DNA of 35,714 nt from Sperchopsis tessellata (lineage: Eukaryota; Arthropoda; Insecta; Coleoptera; Hydrophilidae). The stretch lies in assembly GCA_033557685.1 (NCBI GenBank), contig JAWQRN010000160.1:1-35714 (forward strand), written 5' to 3'. This document shows positions 10,601 to 22,000 of this stretch, one piece after another. How positions within the stretch are numbered: position 1 is the stretch's first letter; every line of letters starts with the position of its first letter. The notes below the pieces were generated by a model. That model was not told where the DNA came from, searched no databases, and worked only from the letters and a program-made list of their open reading frames with translations. A program made the position numbers and the translations under genes.

Positions 10601-13600
10601 ATCTAGATACCTGTGTTGGGCTGCCTTTAAAGAATTTACAAGATTTTCTTCTTTCCATGTATAGTTTAAAAATATACCATCGGACATGTCAAAAAAACAT
10701 CTAAAATTGAAAATTAAAAAAAATATTAAGGACTGAATTTTATTCACATGACTACTTAAAATAAGTGCTTCAAGAAATATGCCATTTTTAAAAATATTTA
10801 TCATCACCAGCCCATAACCATCCACTCCTGAATGTAAGCCTCCTCCATATATTTCTGTTCAATGCAAACTGGAACCAATTTCGTCCTACTGCCTTCTTGA
10901 CATCATCGAGTCATCTTTTCTGTGATCTTCCCATGCTTCTTTTAGATGTTCTTGGTCTTCATTTTATCATTCTGTAATTCCACTTGGTCCTGTCCTTGCT
11001 ATGTGTCCCATCCATCGCCACTTTAGTTCCGCTATGCGTTTGATCACATCTGTTACCTTTGATCGTCTTCGGATCTCCTTATTTCTTACTCTATCCCTCA
11101 GGCTAATGCTAAGCATTATCCTTTCCATTGCCCTCTGGGTGGTTCTTAAGCGGTTTACACTTCCCTCCGTTAGTGTTAGGGTTTCGAGGCCATATGCAGC
11201 TGCGGGAAGTACACATGTTTCGTTGACTTTAAGCATTCAATTTATAGGGATATGTTTATCCTTTACTATGAAACCCATTTCCCATAAGCTGCCCAACTTA
11301 GTCTGATTCCCCTTGATATTTCAGTCATTTGGTTTTAATTCCCCAGCTTGATAGTTTGTCCAAGATATATATATATATATATTGATTTTCATCCACCGTT
11401 TCAATGTTATTTTCATCGATGGTAACCTGGATTTATTCCTGGCTCATGATTTTCGTTTTGTTTACATTCATTCTCAGGCCATCTTCCCGAGGACCCGACT
11501 TAACTGTTCCAACATACTCCTGAGTTCCTGTGAGTCACTGCTTATTATGACGATGTCGTCTGTAAAACGCAGATGGTTCAAGTATGTACCATCCATACTT
11601 ATGCCCTATTTCTCTCAGCACAGACCTCTTAAAAACGTTCTCCAACGCAAAAGGTAGATAGCCTTGGGGAAATCGTACCTCCTTATCGTATGCCCCTCCA
11701 TATAAGTACTTTGTCCTTGTTGCGTACTCGAATATATGTGCCTTATCAGGTTTGAATATCTACAATCAATTCTGGCTCGTTGAAGTGACTCAAGGATAGC
11801 CCATGTTTCAAATATGTCGAAAGCTTTCTGAAAATCTACAAAGGCCATGTGAACCAGGGCGTTGTATTCCGTACTCTTTTCAAGTAGAGTATGTATAGTT
11901 TGTAAGTGATCAGTTGTGCTGTACTCTTTCCTAAAACCAGCTTGTTCCACTAGTTGGTAAAAGTCGAGTTTGCTTATTAATCGGTTTGTTATTGTTTTGA
12001 TAAGGAGCATGTATAAATGAGAAATTAAGCTTATAGGTTGGTAGTTTTCCAAGCTTATTGTGTCTCCCTTTTAAAAAAGTAGAACCACTTCTGCATTTTA
12101 CCATGTATTTGGAATTTTTCCCTCTTCGAGGCATTTGTTTAGGAGTGTTTTGACTGCATCTTCCAAACACCTTCCTCCTGCTTTTAGCATATCACTCTTA
12201 ACTCAATCTTCTCCTAGAGCTTTTTTTCTCTTCATCTGATTTAGTGCCATCCTGATTTCTGCTGAATTTATTTCAGGTAATTCTTCTGAGTCTACGTTCA
12301 AGATTAGACTTTGTCTCTGGTTTTCTGGTTCCGGAGTTGATGATTTATATAGTTTTTGATAGAAGTTCTGCACTATCTCTACAATTTCTCCTTTTTCTGT
12401 TATTTTTATCCCTTGCTCATTTCTCATTTTGTTTATCCCTACCCTACCTCTACATATTTTTGACTTGAGTACTCTCATGTTCACATTTGTTTCTACGGTG
12501 TTTTGTATTAGCAGCGTGTTGTGAGTTCTTTTGGCCTTCTTTCTAGACACTTTTGTTTAATTTTTTGTAGTCGTCTCAGGCTCTGTTGTCTGGTTTGATC
12601 TTAATAAAAATATTTATAGTTGGAAAAAAAATTAATAATACGAAAAAAGAATACCTATTATTTTCATTCAGCTCATTTTGCCAGACCAATTTTCCATCTG
12701 TTATGACGCTGTCGTACCATATAATCAAACTTCCAGGTATTTTTTTATGGCTTTCTTCCGTAAGGTATTTGATGAACTGCTTTAATGTGTCAATTTCTTC
12801 TACCTCATTTTCTATGTTTATAAGCCATCCATCTAGGTGAAATAAAGTACCAATTTCTACCAATGCATTGGCAAATGATTTCATTGTTTCTATGTCCCGA
12901 AAAATTTTGCTGCAAATTTCTGCACCCTCTTTCCATTCTGTTATAACAGTTCCTAAAATCAAATATTAAACTATAACATGGATAGTAACAAAATGAATGT
13001 GTCAGAACAAATCACTAATTTAAAATCTTTTCTTACTTCTTTTACATTTCTTTTAAAGCATAAATAGGAAAAGTAGCAGCTTTAAAATTGATCGGTTCAC
13101 TTGTTTAGTTTTAACTGCTGTAATTGTGAACCTGTCTATTGTATTCTATACCAAGAATGGATCACAAACAATGAGAGTATATTAAATTTTGTTTAATCGT
13201 CCAAAAGAAATGCATGAAATGTAAATGTTACTTTACAGATATAGTGAAAAGATTCATATTGCAGGTTGTACTCAAAGTTATTAAAAATAATTATTTGCCA
13301 TAGGGCTTAAATAAAATAAATCAAATCAGGGTATATCATATCATATTTATTGATCTATCAAAACTGCATTACAATCTTAAACTCATCAAATAAATTAACA
13401 ATAAAATTACAAAAAAACAATACATCACTTTACAGATTCACAACAAAATATATAATTCAAAATTAAAATTTAAAAGTGAAGAAGCAGTTTGTCATCTCAA
13501 AATATCAAAAAGTCCACTAAAGAATTCAAGCAAGTTCTCTGGAGGTCCCTCGTCACAAATTGCTTAAATTGTTTCAATGGCAGTCACCTCAATGTTACAA

Positions 13601-16600
13601 GCAGAACATTGTACATTCTGATTGCCATAAGACGATCAGCAGTCTTTTGGAGTCCATTAACATGTGGTAATTATGAATATCTGAGTGGGTTGAATAATTA
13701 TTGCAGTTTTTATAAGTTTCCATAACATTTACAAGGCAAATCACTAAATACAATGTAAGAACATTATATTTTTTAAATAATATCACACAATGCTCCTTCC
13801 AAGGTGCCCGGTCTACAGCCCTGACAGCCATCTTCTGCAGAACAAACACCTTCTGTAAATGACATTGCGCTGCAGATCCCCACACAAGGATCCCGTACGA
13901 TAGAATAGATAATAAACTTGCAAAATAGACAGTCAGGGCAGCAGCCTCACCCGCACACTCCCTAATACATCTAATTGAGTAAATTGCTGAGCTTAACCAC
14001 CAGCTCAGGATGTCAACATGGCACTTCCAGGGCAGGGCCTGATCCACATACACACCAAGAAACTTCACTGGTTGCATCACACTACTTCCTCGAAAGTGAA
14101 TGCATTGATTCGTTGAAAACCACATCTCTGCCTCAGACATTACACGCTCCCTTTTTACCTGCACCAAAACCGCATCACCACCATACACCACAAAAGAAGT
14201 ATCATCCAAGAATAAAAATGCCCTTGCAATAACACTCTCTGTCATGTCATATATCACAATAAAAAAAAGCAGCAGTCCCATTATGGAGCCCTGGGGCACA
14301 TTCGGACTGGTTGACTCTGCACTCAGACTTTCACCGAAGAATACTCTCTGAACACGACCCTGTAGATAAGATGTCATAAGGCTAATTCATCTAAGAGGAT
14401 CTCAAGGGACACACAGTCGAAGGTCTTACTTAGGTCCCCTCAACCGTCTCAGAGTTCTCCCAGGCCTTCTCGACCTCCTCTACAAAAGCCATTATGGCAT
14501 TCGCAGTAGAGTGATTCTTTGTAAAACCATATTGATCTCTGTACTTGAAGCCTTCTCGGTGCAGATAAGAGACTATTTTCTTAAATAAAATTCTCTCAAA
14601 GATCCTCGAAAAGCAAGGAAGCAGAGAAATAGGTCGATATTTTCTTTATTCATGGAATCAGCGTCCTTGAACACAGGAATTACCCTGGCCACCTTTAATT
14701 TGGTCAGGAAAACACCTTTTTCCAAACAGTTATTTATAATGTCAGTCAAAGGTGCAGGAATCTCCTCTGACATATTCTTTAAAATTCTCACATTCATCCC
14801 ATATATGTCCTAGGATTTTTTTTTCAAGGCGCTCATTTCATCCATAACATCCTCGGCCATTACCGGTCCAAAAAACATCCCTCGACTGTCACTCCGATAT
14901 ACTCCAGCTAAAAGGCGATCCACGTTCTGTTGTTGTTTTGAAATTTTACTAACCAGTTCATTTGCAATATTTGTAAAAAAACAACTCAAATTCATCTGCA
15001 CTCATATCATCTGTATCTTCCATTTGGTTCTCTCTGCCAGTTTCTGCGTTTATAATGAACCATGTTGTTTTAGATTTACTGTCAGACAATTCAGTTTTCC
15101 TAAGGTTGTAGTCACGTTTCATATTTTTAATTAGTCGATAATGTTTCCTGAAGTTGACATAGTCTAACAATGTCAAACAAGAGTCTCAAGTGTTCACTTT
15201 TTTCATTTAATTAACACATCTCCCTGTCCTGATTTTACTTTTTTTAAGGGGCAACTCAAACTCAGTGCATACTCAATCTTCTGGAAAAAGCTCGACTCAG
15301 CATCCCTAGAGTTATAAGTCATAAGATGGTTCACATTTTTTCATTCTAAGATCTTTTAAAGCTATATTTGACCATTTTCAAATTCATCGCCTTCAGCGGA
15401 GTGAATCGAAGCCTCTGGCCATAGAGGTCTGATACCCGTGCATCCATGTTCCAAGAAGTTTCCTCTTCCATGTTAATAAACAAATTGTCAAATCAGGTAC
15501 CACTTTCTACCTGAAATCTAGTTGAGTCCGATATTATCTGACGAAGACCTTAGGAACTTAAGATATTCAGACATCTAGTTTTGTGACGACTGCTACTGAT
15601 GAAATCAATGTTAAATCACCAGCAACTATCAAGGAAGACTTTCAATATCCTATCGAAGAAAATCTCAATGTTTTGGTAAACCTATAAATACAAAGCACAA
15701 CCTCATACAATGATCTTATATATATAGCTGCCCACTTCAGACACTCCCTCAACCGAATCAGAGCTCACAAGTAATTTTTATATGGAATAATCAGCACCCA
15801 ATATTTTACACATTTTTGTATGATTTGGAAAAACAAAAACAAAAAATTTACTTACCAAGTATTTTTACTCCGTTGTTATGTGCAACATTTATCCATGAAA
15901 GAGGCGGTAATGTGATGAAATGATGACTAAAATAAACGAAGATGTCAATCTGAGCCCAGTGGTAAAAGGTATAGCCATTACCTACATTTGTCGAACCAAT
16001 GAATCTGGAAAAAAATCAAAGCTCGTTCCTATATTTTCCAACACATGTATGTTTGATTTCTGATTTTTAAAATGTATTTGGCAAAAGACACATTTTGAGG
16101 TATAACATATTTCAAGAAGAAATATTACAAAAAATAATATTTACTTGTCTTCCAAATATCCATTTTTCATATCATGGCACACCAATGTTCTTGGAACGAT
16201 CCTACTATCCAAGCGAACTCTTGGAAAAAATGAATCACTTGTGTAATGGCACTCTGACTGGTCATTTTTAGTAACATAGTTACTCCTAGGTGTTAACGGC
16301 AAGACACTTTTAATCCATGATGGTGGTCTGTCGACACACTTCCAAAGCTGCGATAGATTCTTTATAGGTTCACAAATGTTTGGAGATATTTCATCATTTG
16401 TTCCTTCTGATAATATTTCATCTATTTCAATGTTTACTTTTTCTGAATTACAACCACCTTGCTGAAAATCTAATGAAATCTGCGGTTAATCTTTCAAATT
16501 AACTTACTGTTTATACTGGCAAATAAAACTCGGGGGTTGTCTTATACACCACATACAAAAGAGGAAGCTTTATTTATCTGATGAATTTTTAGTTATACAA

Positions 16601-17605
16601 ATAGTTTAACATGTTAAATCTGCTTTAGTCCACGTTTTATAATACTATGATAAAACCACCGTTTTACTGCCTACCATATTGAAGTTCGTGGGAGTTTTTT
16701 ATTTCCAATATTTGACAATGCGAAATTATGTTTTTGCCTCAATCTAATAATAAAACAGTGAAAACAACAAATGGTCAAATTCTGCTAGTAGTTTCTGATT
16801 TTTGTTTTTTACTGTATTACCAGTTTTTTCCGAAGCATGCAACGCCTACATCACCTTGAGATTGCTTTAAATACAGTACTCTATTCTGAATTTAATCTTC
16901 ACCACTTGAGATCATGTAGCCATTCTGTCTGGTTGAATACCCATTTTGAACCATGTTTTTCCATTCCTGGCTAACAAATGATTCCTGTTCTCATGGTGCA
17001 TTTCTTCTTTGGCATTTTGCTTAAAATATTTTCATTCGTTTTCAATTCCTTACCATCTTCTCGTTTTTGTCAAACATTTTTGCAAAGGCACAGTTATTCA
17101 ATTCCTTAGCTGTCTCATTCATTTTTAATTAACAACTAGTTTCATACTTACGTTTTGTATGTGGCGCCATGATTTCAGGATTAAAAATTTAAAAACTTAT
17201 TAAAAAAAATGAATAAAGTGACGGTAGTGCTTATACCAACAAGCGCAAAAGAAAAATTGATTCGAAGGGAACAGCCCTATATACAAATTAAATATTAATT
17301 GGAAACAGGTAATTCCCCTAATTTCATCTTTAAATATTGTGAATACCGTTATAACCATAAAGAGGTAATTCATCTAATTTCATCTATGTAATATTAATAC
17401 ATTATAATCGGAAACATGTAATTCCTATAAAATTGCAATCGTCTTATAAGCCTGATATATGCAAAACATGAAATGTAACTTGAAAATTAGGCCTCGACTT
17501 ATATACCTAGTAATTTTAATTTATATGTAACTATTTTTTAAATTTTAAAGTTGCTTTCACCACATAAATGTACACTATAAAATATTTACCTGAACAATTT
17601 GCCAT
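4604..17605 (-). CDS. ENGASE: Cytosolic endo-beta-N-acetylglucosaminidase (ENGase, GH85), complete
   Basis: Eight coding exons on the minus strand: 17605-17590, 16457-16145, 16004-15856, 12952-12655, 10700-10535, 10475-10266, 6963-6503 and 4730-4604. They total 1740 nt (579 residues plus stop) with unbroken phase. The enzyme cleaves the GlcNAc-GlcNAc core of free N-glycans in the cytosol, the catabolic step after deglycosylation of misfolded glycoproteins. Residues about 96-150 hold RTLVCHDMKNGYLED and YTFYHWAQIDIFVYFSHH. Residues 160-208 hold GTVITEWKEG and DGWLINIEN, with the catalytic pair at Asn205 and Glu207; IIWYDSV, NYTW and YVGIDIFGR follow. Together these make the GH85 barrel, and exons 7-8 form the C-terminal beta domain. 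There is no signal peptide, as expected. It is shorter than human ENGase (about 740 residues). Exon 1 is only 16 nt and joins in frame only if the second of two tandem acceptors (cag/caag) is used, so the extreme N-terminus is the least certain part. Introns 1, 3, 4, 6 and 7 carry transposons; no exon is disrupted. Confidence 0.93.
4824..6409 (-). mobile_element. Penelope-like retroelement (RT plus C-terminal remnant) with long inverted end repeats
   Basis: Flanked by the 12-bp duplication ATACAAAGTTGA (4812-4823 and 6410-6421). The ends, about 4824-5045 and 6160-6370, are inverted copies of roughly 210 bp containing the GCGACC and GTTTCGACCACACTA block. The minus strand reads as PLE reverse transcriptase: the segment IFMDHLEERL then RYVDVIF (about 6030-5950) is the palm motif, with the YVDD aspartate pair altered. 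It is followed by HLNFLDLAV and HSNHSRNHKLAFFNSLFHRL (about 5850-5690) and a linker. The C-terminal end includes EIYLSSRSNPILNLNKSHNF (about 5140-5080). The GIY-YIG region near 5360-5330 is decayed. It is inactive. It sits in ENGase intron 7. Confidence 0.87.
7080..7440 (+). mobile_element. Non-LTR retrotransposon RT fragment
   Basis: The plus strand around 7145-7205 reads GVQHGTNLAPLFFKLFMND, the degenerate GVPQGS-x-LGPLLF-x-L-x-INDL motif of LINE reverse transcriptases. Weakly LINE-like sequence continues to about 7440 with stops. It lies in ENGase intron 6. Confidence 0.6.
7441..8089. other. Intron 6 of ENGase, nothing firmly identified
   Basis: Long ORFs here on either strand show no recognisable motif. 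The sequence may be upstream LINE material belonging to the next fragment. Confidence 0.35.
8090..8465 (+). mobile_element. CR1/Jockey-like LINE RT fragment
   Basis: The plus strand reads FPVTLKLTRVTPVFKKRDPA, then SNYKPMSVLPVFSRIFETMI, and after several stops CGAIFCDLTKAFD. These are the fingers and palm of a CR1/Jockey-type reverse transcriptase. The fragment breaks off at about 8465 where the hammerhead-family repeat begins. Confidence 0.8.
8466..8645 (+). repeat. Hammerhead-bearing repeat, copy B (degenerate, plus orientation)
   Basis: Inverted relative to the 32.7-kb copy: ACATTGCAATAC, then TGCTCACTC-CGATCTCAAAGCATATATACAAGG, then a decayed ribozyme at about 8600-8650 (GCAGTG, CTGATAA instead of CTGATGA, GAAA). 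The invariant G is lost and the stem I partner is not visible, so it should not self-cleave. Confidence 0.65.
9100..9360. repeat. Imperfect tandem AT-rich repeat
   Basis: Units related to TTACATTTCATTATTTTTGTG recur several times at irregular spacing between 9106 and 9356. This is local low-complexity amplification without coding meaning. Confidence 0.5.
9490..9960 (-). mobile_element. Non-LTR retrotransposon C-terminal fragment
   Basis: On the minus strand, translations such as KIRFRTDVHNINVIPRN, FKRSFSYSIAHCSNSIPLQI and SAFKRHLRTLLYN (about 9740-9530) match the post-RT tail of LINE ORF2 proteins (typically FR..VHN, IP, YN.LP..IR, FK..L). Frame changes and stops are present. Confidence 0.65.
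10900..12575 (-). mobile_element. RTE-like LINE, 5'-truncated and decayed
   Basis: The minus strand carries, in order, a pre-RT linker with EINSAEIRMALNQMKRKKA (about 12280-12210), NYQPISLISHLYMLLIKTIT (about 12045-11985), QAGFRKEYSTTDHLQTIH, AFVDFQKAFDIFETWAILES, and the C-terminal TYGLE-like block at about 11236-10967 (AAYGLETLTLTEGSV, RIAELKWRWMGHIART). This organisation matches RTE/BovB-type elements. The YADD region is decayed. It fills ENGase intron 4 in the sense direction of the gene. Confidence 0.85.
12960..13330. other. ENGase intron 3 proximal part, nothing recognised
   Basis: AT-rich intronic sequence without ORFs or repeats that I can name. Confidence 0.4.
13340..15810 (-). mobile_element. 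CR1/Jockey-like LINE with endonuclease and RT remnants
   Basis: Reading the minus strand from 15800: an apurinic endonuclease remnant (YQNIEIFFDRILKVFLDSCW near 15690-15630, FDNLFINMEEETSWN near 15490-15450), a linker, RILKNMSEEIPAPLTDIINN and LKVARVIPVFKDAD (14790-14670), VPQGSIMGLLLF (about 14300), FLFLDDTSFVVYGG with the palm aspartates (about 14210), and a C-terminal tail to 13595. Several stops and indels make it inactive. It occupies most of ENGase intron 3. Confidence 0.87.
16560..17170 (-). mobile_element. pogo/Tigger-like DNA transposon, 5' transposase fragment
   Basis: On the minus strand from an ATG at 17170: MAPHTKRKYETSC, then a stop, then KELNNCAFAKMFDKNEKMVR, the helix-turn-helix DNA-binding domain typical of pogo/Tigger-type transposases. 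It is followed by a spaced QNGYMI segment (about 16920) and SQGDVGVACFGKNW. Numerous stops; no DDE triad was found. It lies in ENGase intron 1. Confidence 0.6.
17290..17440. repeat. Imperfect tandem repeat
   Basis: Two to three units of roughly 80 bp share GGTAATTC, CTAATTTCATCT and ATATT (beginning near 17310, 17366 and 17415). They lie in ENGase intron 1. Confidence 0.45.
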
Positions 17606-19080
17606 ACTTTTGATGTTACACAAACTGAAAAAAAAAATGTAAATAAATATTACTCAACTATTTCGTATTATATAGAAACACGAGCAGGATAATGTGGTTT
17701 AAAAATGCAACTGATAAGATTTATTAAAAAATAATTGATAATTTCAATGTATTTATGCAATAATTTCCTGTTGCTCTTAGAAGGAAAATAGATACGTTGT
17801 GTATAATTGTTTTTCATTATCTATCGAATAACAAATATTGCAATAAATACATTCTTTTAAAATATTTTATATTTAGATCATCTCACCTCATCACTTAAAA
17901 TTATTCAATCGTATATGTGTACGTTAGAATGGTTAGGCTTACGTAGGAACTTTCTGCGATTTAGAAAAATGTGTTCCTTTTTAGCCCAATGTTCTTAATA
18001 TAATATTACCTACTAATTATACGCTCGTTTTGATCATTAGAATTGTTCAAGAATTTGTGAAACCAGTTTTAGTGATTAGAATTGTTCCTCTGCATTTGTT
18101 TATTCAAAACTTTTGGAAACTTTTTTTGGGGGCTCTTCAATTGTGCCATTCTCATTATATCCAGAATGAAAGAACACCATTTAATATGTAACCATATAAA
18201 AATATGTAAGTGTAATGAATTTGGTTTTCGCTTTAAGTGTGGAAAACATGAGCCTTATAAGGGTGACGAAAGTGTAGAGTGGAAGCGTGGCAAAATTATT
18301 TGCACCATAAATGAGCTTGATATAAAGAAAAGTACAATAGTACATATATTTGTTTCATTCAAGACATAATGAGAATGCATCATGTTTTTATTTCATGTAA
18401 AATTTTTATAATATTCGTTCTATGTATTAATTTTCTTAACTTACATTATTTCTGAAAGAAATGTCTTGCTATCGTACTGTAATTAATTTATTTCAGGTAA
18501 CTCAAAGAAGGGAGATTAATTATACTGTGTGCTTGTCTGTATTTATTTTGACAGTAGGCACTGACATAACCTCAAATCGGTGTTTATACCGGGTACATTG
18601 GAAAATAAATAACCTTATCTGCCAAAAAGTCACTATTTAATCCTTATAATTTGTCATGATATTAAGTATATTTACATATGATAAGCATCAATAATGATTA
18701 GAAATTAATTTTAATAGATTCAAATTTTTAGCACGTTGATTGCCATCTCAGGCTTATATGGTCGACACCCTTAGTTTTAGCCAAAACCTTCTCAGCCATA
18801 TACGGTTGATGATGCATGTAAATTTAAAAGGAAGGTCTCTAAAGAAGCTTGCTACCTATATTTGCAGTCACGACTTGCCAGTAAAATCAAATGTTTTATG
18901 GCGTCCTTCCAATCCTCTCCAAAGTTAGTTAAAAAATATTATATCTTTGGGAAATCAAGTACATAATTGCACTCATTAGTTTGAACTTTCATAATTGTTA
19001 CAAATGGTCTCTTGGGGAAAGTGTGATAAGCTGAAAGACATATTAAATATAAAAACACCAATATAGTTAAAAATAAAAAA
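17606..19080. other. Intergenic region between ENGase start and INTS9 end
   Basis: This contains the presumed ENGase promoter and 5' UTR; an acceptor-like tttttcag lies just upstream of the start codon (17627-17620), suggesting a separate 5' UTR exon. A 95-codon plus-strand ORF at 18082-18369 is cysteine-bearing but matches nothing I recognise and is unlikely to be a gene. No other element is evident. Confidence 0.4.
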
Positions 19081-19081
19081 C

Positions 19082-19087
19082 TTTATT
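19082..19087 (-). terminator. Polyadenylation signal of INTS9
   Basis: AATAAA on the minus strand, 3 bp past the INTS9 stop codon (19093-19091), implying a very short 3' UTR. Confidence 0.55.
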
Positions 19088-19090
19088 AAA

Positions 19091-22000
19091 TTAAAACTTT
19101 TTAAGACATTGCATTACAATATTTCTTAAACGCATTCTCAAATTTTCATCGCTGTTACAAAGAACGTGTGTACTACTTTCTTCAATCTGTATAAGGGCAT
19201 CTTCATCTTGCTATAAACAATAAAGAAATTAATTTATTTTTAATAATTTAACATGTATTTTACAGATATGTATGAATCACAGAGAAACTATAAAATAATA
19301 ACCTAGATTGTCTGCATTCTTCATATAACTTCAGTTGAATTATTTTTTTTTTTCTTTAAAAACAATATTAACTTACCAAATGTATCATAACTCCATTGCC
19401 ACTAGATTCCACTTTAGCATCAGTAATCCCTTCTTTTGCTAATTTTTGCAAAAACTCACTTATGTTCACGTTGCCCCATTCATATTTTACATTCTTTTGC
19501 ATTTTACGATCACCTGTTCCCACTTCCTATAGAAATCAAGAAAATTATATTAAGTACTAAAACGCTTCAACAACAAACAAAATTAAAGACATTTTAATAG
19601 AAGAAATTTACTTACATCCATATTATGTACATTATCTTTGACATTTAAAGTTCCAGTAACTGTGGACAGACTTATGCCTGGTTTTACTTCTACTGGTATA
19701 ATCTGTTGTGCAACTTCATTTTCTAGATATACCTGGCCTTGTTTACGTTTTAATGGCAAATTGATAACCTATAACAAACAATTATGTTTAATAAATTGCA
19801 TCTATTTGCACTGTTGATACTCCTTTATACAAATAACAACCCAACTTCAAAATTTCTATCTCTGGTTTTGTCCTGTCAGGATATCAAAGTTCAGCTATAT
19901 ACCTTGCTTGGATGTGAAAGAAAATGCAAACAGAAATATAGAGACAATCATTCCTTACCTCTCCCCATTTGTATGTAATAAGTTGCCGATCGGGAGTAGC
20001 GTCTATTACAAGGTCAGCAGCAGTTGGAGCAGTTGCAGGTGGATGTGTGTAGCATTCCGGAACCACAAGAGTCGTTGGTTTCAAATCCTTTATAAGCTTG
20101 TTGGCTTGTGTAAAATTTAAAGATGTATCTATTGCGCAATGGGCAACTTTCATTTGCAAAGGTTGATATGGTTCCAGAGCTGCCACATAATCAAAATCTG
20201 GCTCTAAAAAATTTAAATAATAAACAAAATAAAAGTCAAAGAAAAATTACAATAACCAAATTTATAAAAATTTAATTTTTGAAATTTACCCGTAAAAACA
20301 ATACAATTTCTTGGGTTGCTTCCCCACAGTTCAATAAAATGTACCACATCTCCAAATCGTAAACTGGGATGACCGCAGAACACCACACAAGGCTGAAATC
20401 AAAAATACTTTGATTTAGAATAAATATAAATATTTATGCTAGTAGATTTAAAACTGTACCCAAGTATATTAGGTAGAAACGTAAAATATGCACATACCTT
20501 TTAGCAGAGGAAGTGGAAATAAACTGAAAAAGTTAAAAAGGAGAAAGTCCATAGAAGCAGATGGAATCAAGAACGAGGCGTTGATACACACAACACCAAA
20601 TATTAATCTAGAAGAACTAACAAGGATGTTTAAAATGAAAATGCGAAAGATTTTCTAAAATGTTGAGAGTGGGTCCGTTACACAGAAAAGGAGACAGACC
20701 TAGTCCAGGTAATTATCGAGGTATAAAACAACATATAAAATTTATATTATGATCATAGAAGCAAGATTGGCCAGTAAGTTAAAGAGCAAAAACATTCTAC
20801 CAGATGTTCAGGCAGGATTTTGAAAGGGCAGAAGCATAAGCTTTTGAGATAATAGATTGTTCACACCTTTCGAATAGAATGGAGACCAAAGACATAGACA
20901 CAAGAGACTCGTGGATAGAATAAAAGAGATTTACTAAGAAACGAACAACATAGTAAGAGTGGCTGGTAAAGCTCTGGCAGATTTTGAACAGAAAGGGGAA
21001 TAAGGCAGGGATGCCCTTTGAGCCCTAGTCTGTTTCTCCGTAAACACATAGCAGACTTGAAGGAAGAGCTCTGGTCATTGGCACATGCAGATAATGTGGC
21101 TGTAGTGGCATCAGTTGGTGGAGCACTAAGAGAAATGATGAAGATAATGGAGAGAAAAGTCAAAGATGATGATCTTGGAAAGGGAGGTAGAAGAAACAAA
21201 TATGAGGATTGGAGATGGGATTAGACTAAAATTGAGGAAGTTAACACAGTTAAAGGAAACTGAGGAGACAAATATTAGGTCCAGTACAAGAGAACAACCT
21301 ATACAGAAGGATATAATCACGAAATATACCAAGAACTGAAGAAACTGCAAGTATCAGAAATCGTCAAGATACAACGGCTGCAATGGGCAGGACACATTAT
21401 AAGAATGGGCGAAGAAAGACTGCCAAGGAGGACAAATAACAGCAGAATGCAGGGAAAAAGTGCAGTAGGAAGACCAAGAAGAAGATGGGAGGATGCGGTG
21501 GACGAAGATGCCAAGCGCCTATTGCAAGTACGCAACTGGAGGAGAGCAGCAGCGGATAACTGAAGGAGGCCAGTGCTCAATAAGGGCTGTAGTGCCATGG
21601 AAGAAGAAGGACACATTCAAAAATATGAGATACAACTTTCAAAGAAATAACGGGTAAGAGGCACATATAAAAAAACAGAAATATGGATATGGAAAGAACA
21701 AACCAGGCTAGAGGCACTGCATACCAGGTAACTAAGACGGGTCTTGAGTTTAGATAAATGCATCCCTAAATACATAATAATGGAAGAAAGAGACGGAAAA
21801 TGAGAATTGAAAATGGGCAGCAATGACATTTCAGGAAAGGATAAGAATGGTGAGTAAAAACAGAATAGTGAGAGAATGCTAAAGTGAACAGAATAATGGG
21901 ATAAAATGGAAGAAAAAATGAGATGAAATTGAAAGAAGATATACAAACAGAGAAAATATAAGAAGAAAAGTGTTGAACAGAAATGAAACAGAAGTGTACA

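Noticed and set aside
18082..18369. 95-codon ORF on the plus strand with several cysteines
   Set aside because: No recognisable motif, no supporting splice or promoter signal, and the length is within chance expectation for this much sequence.
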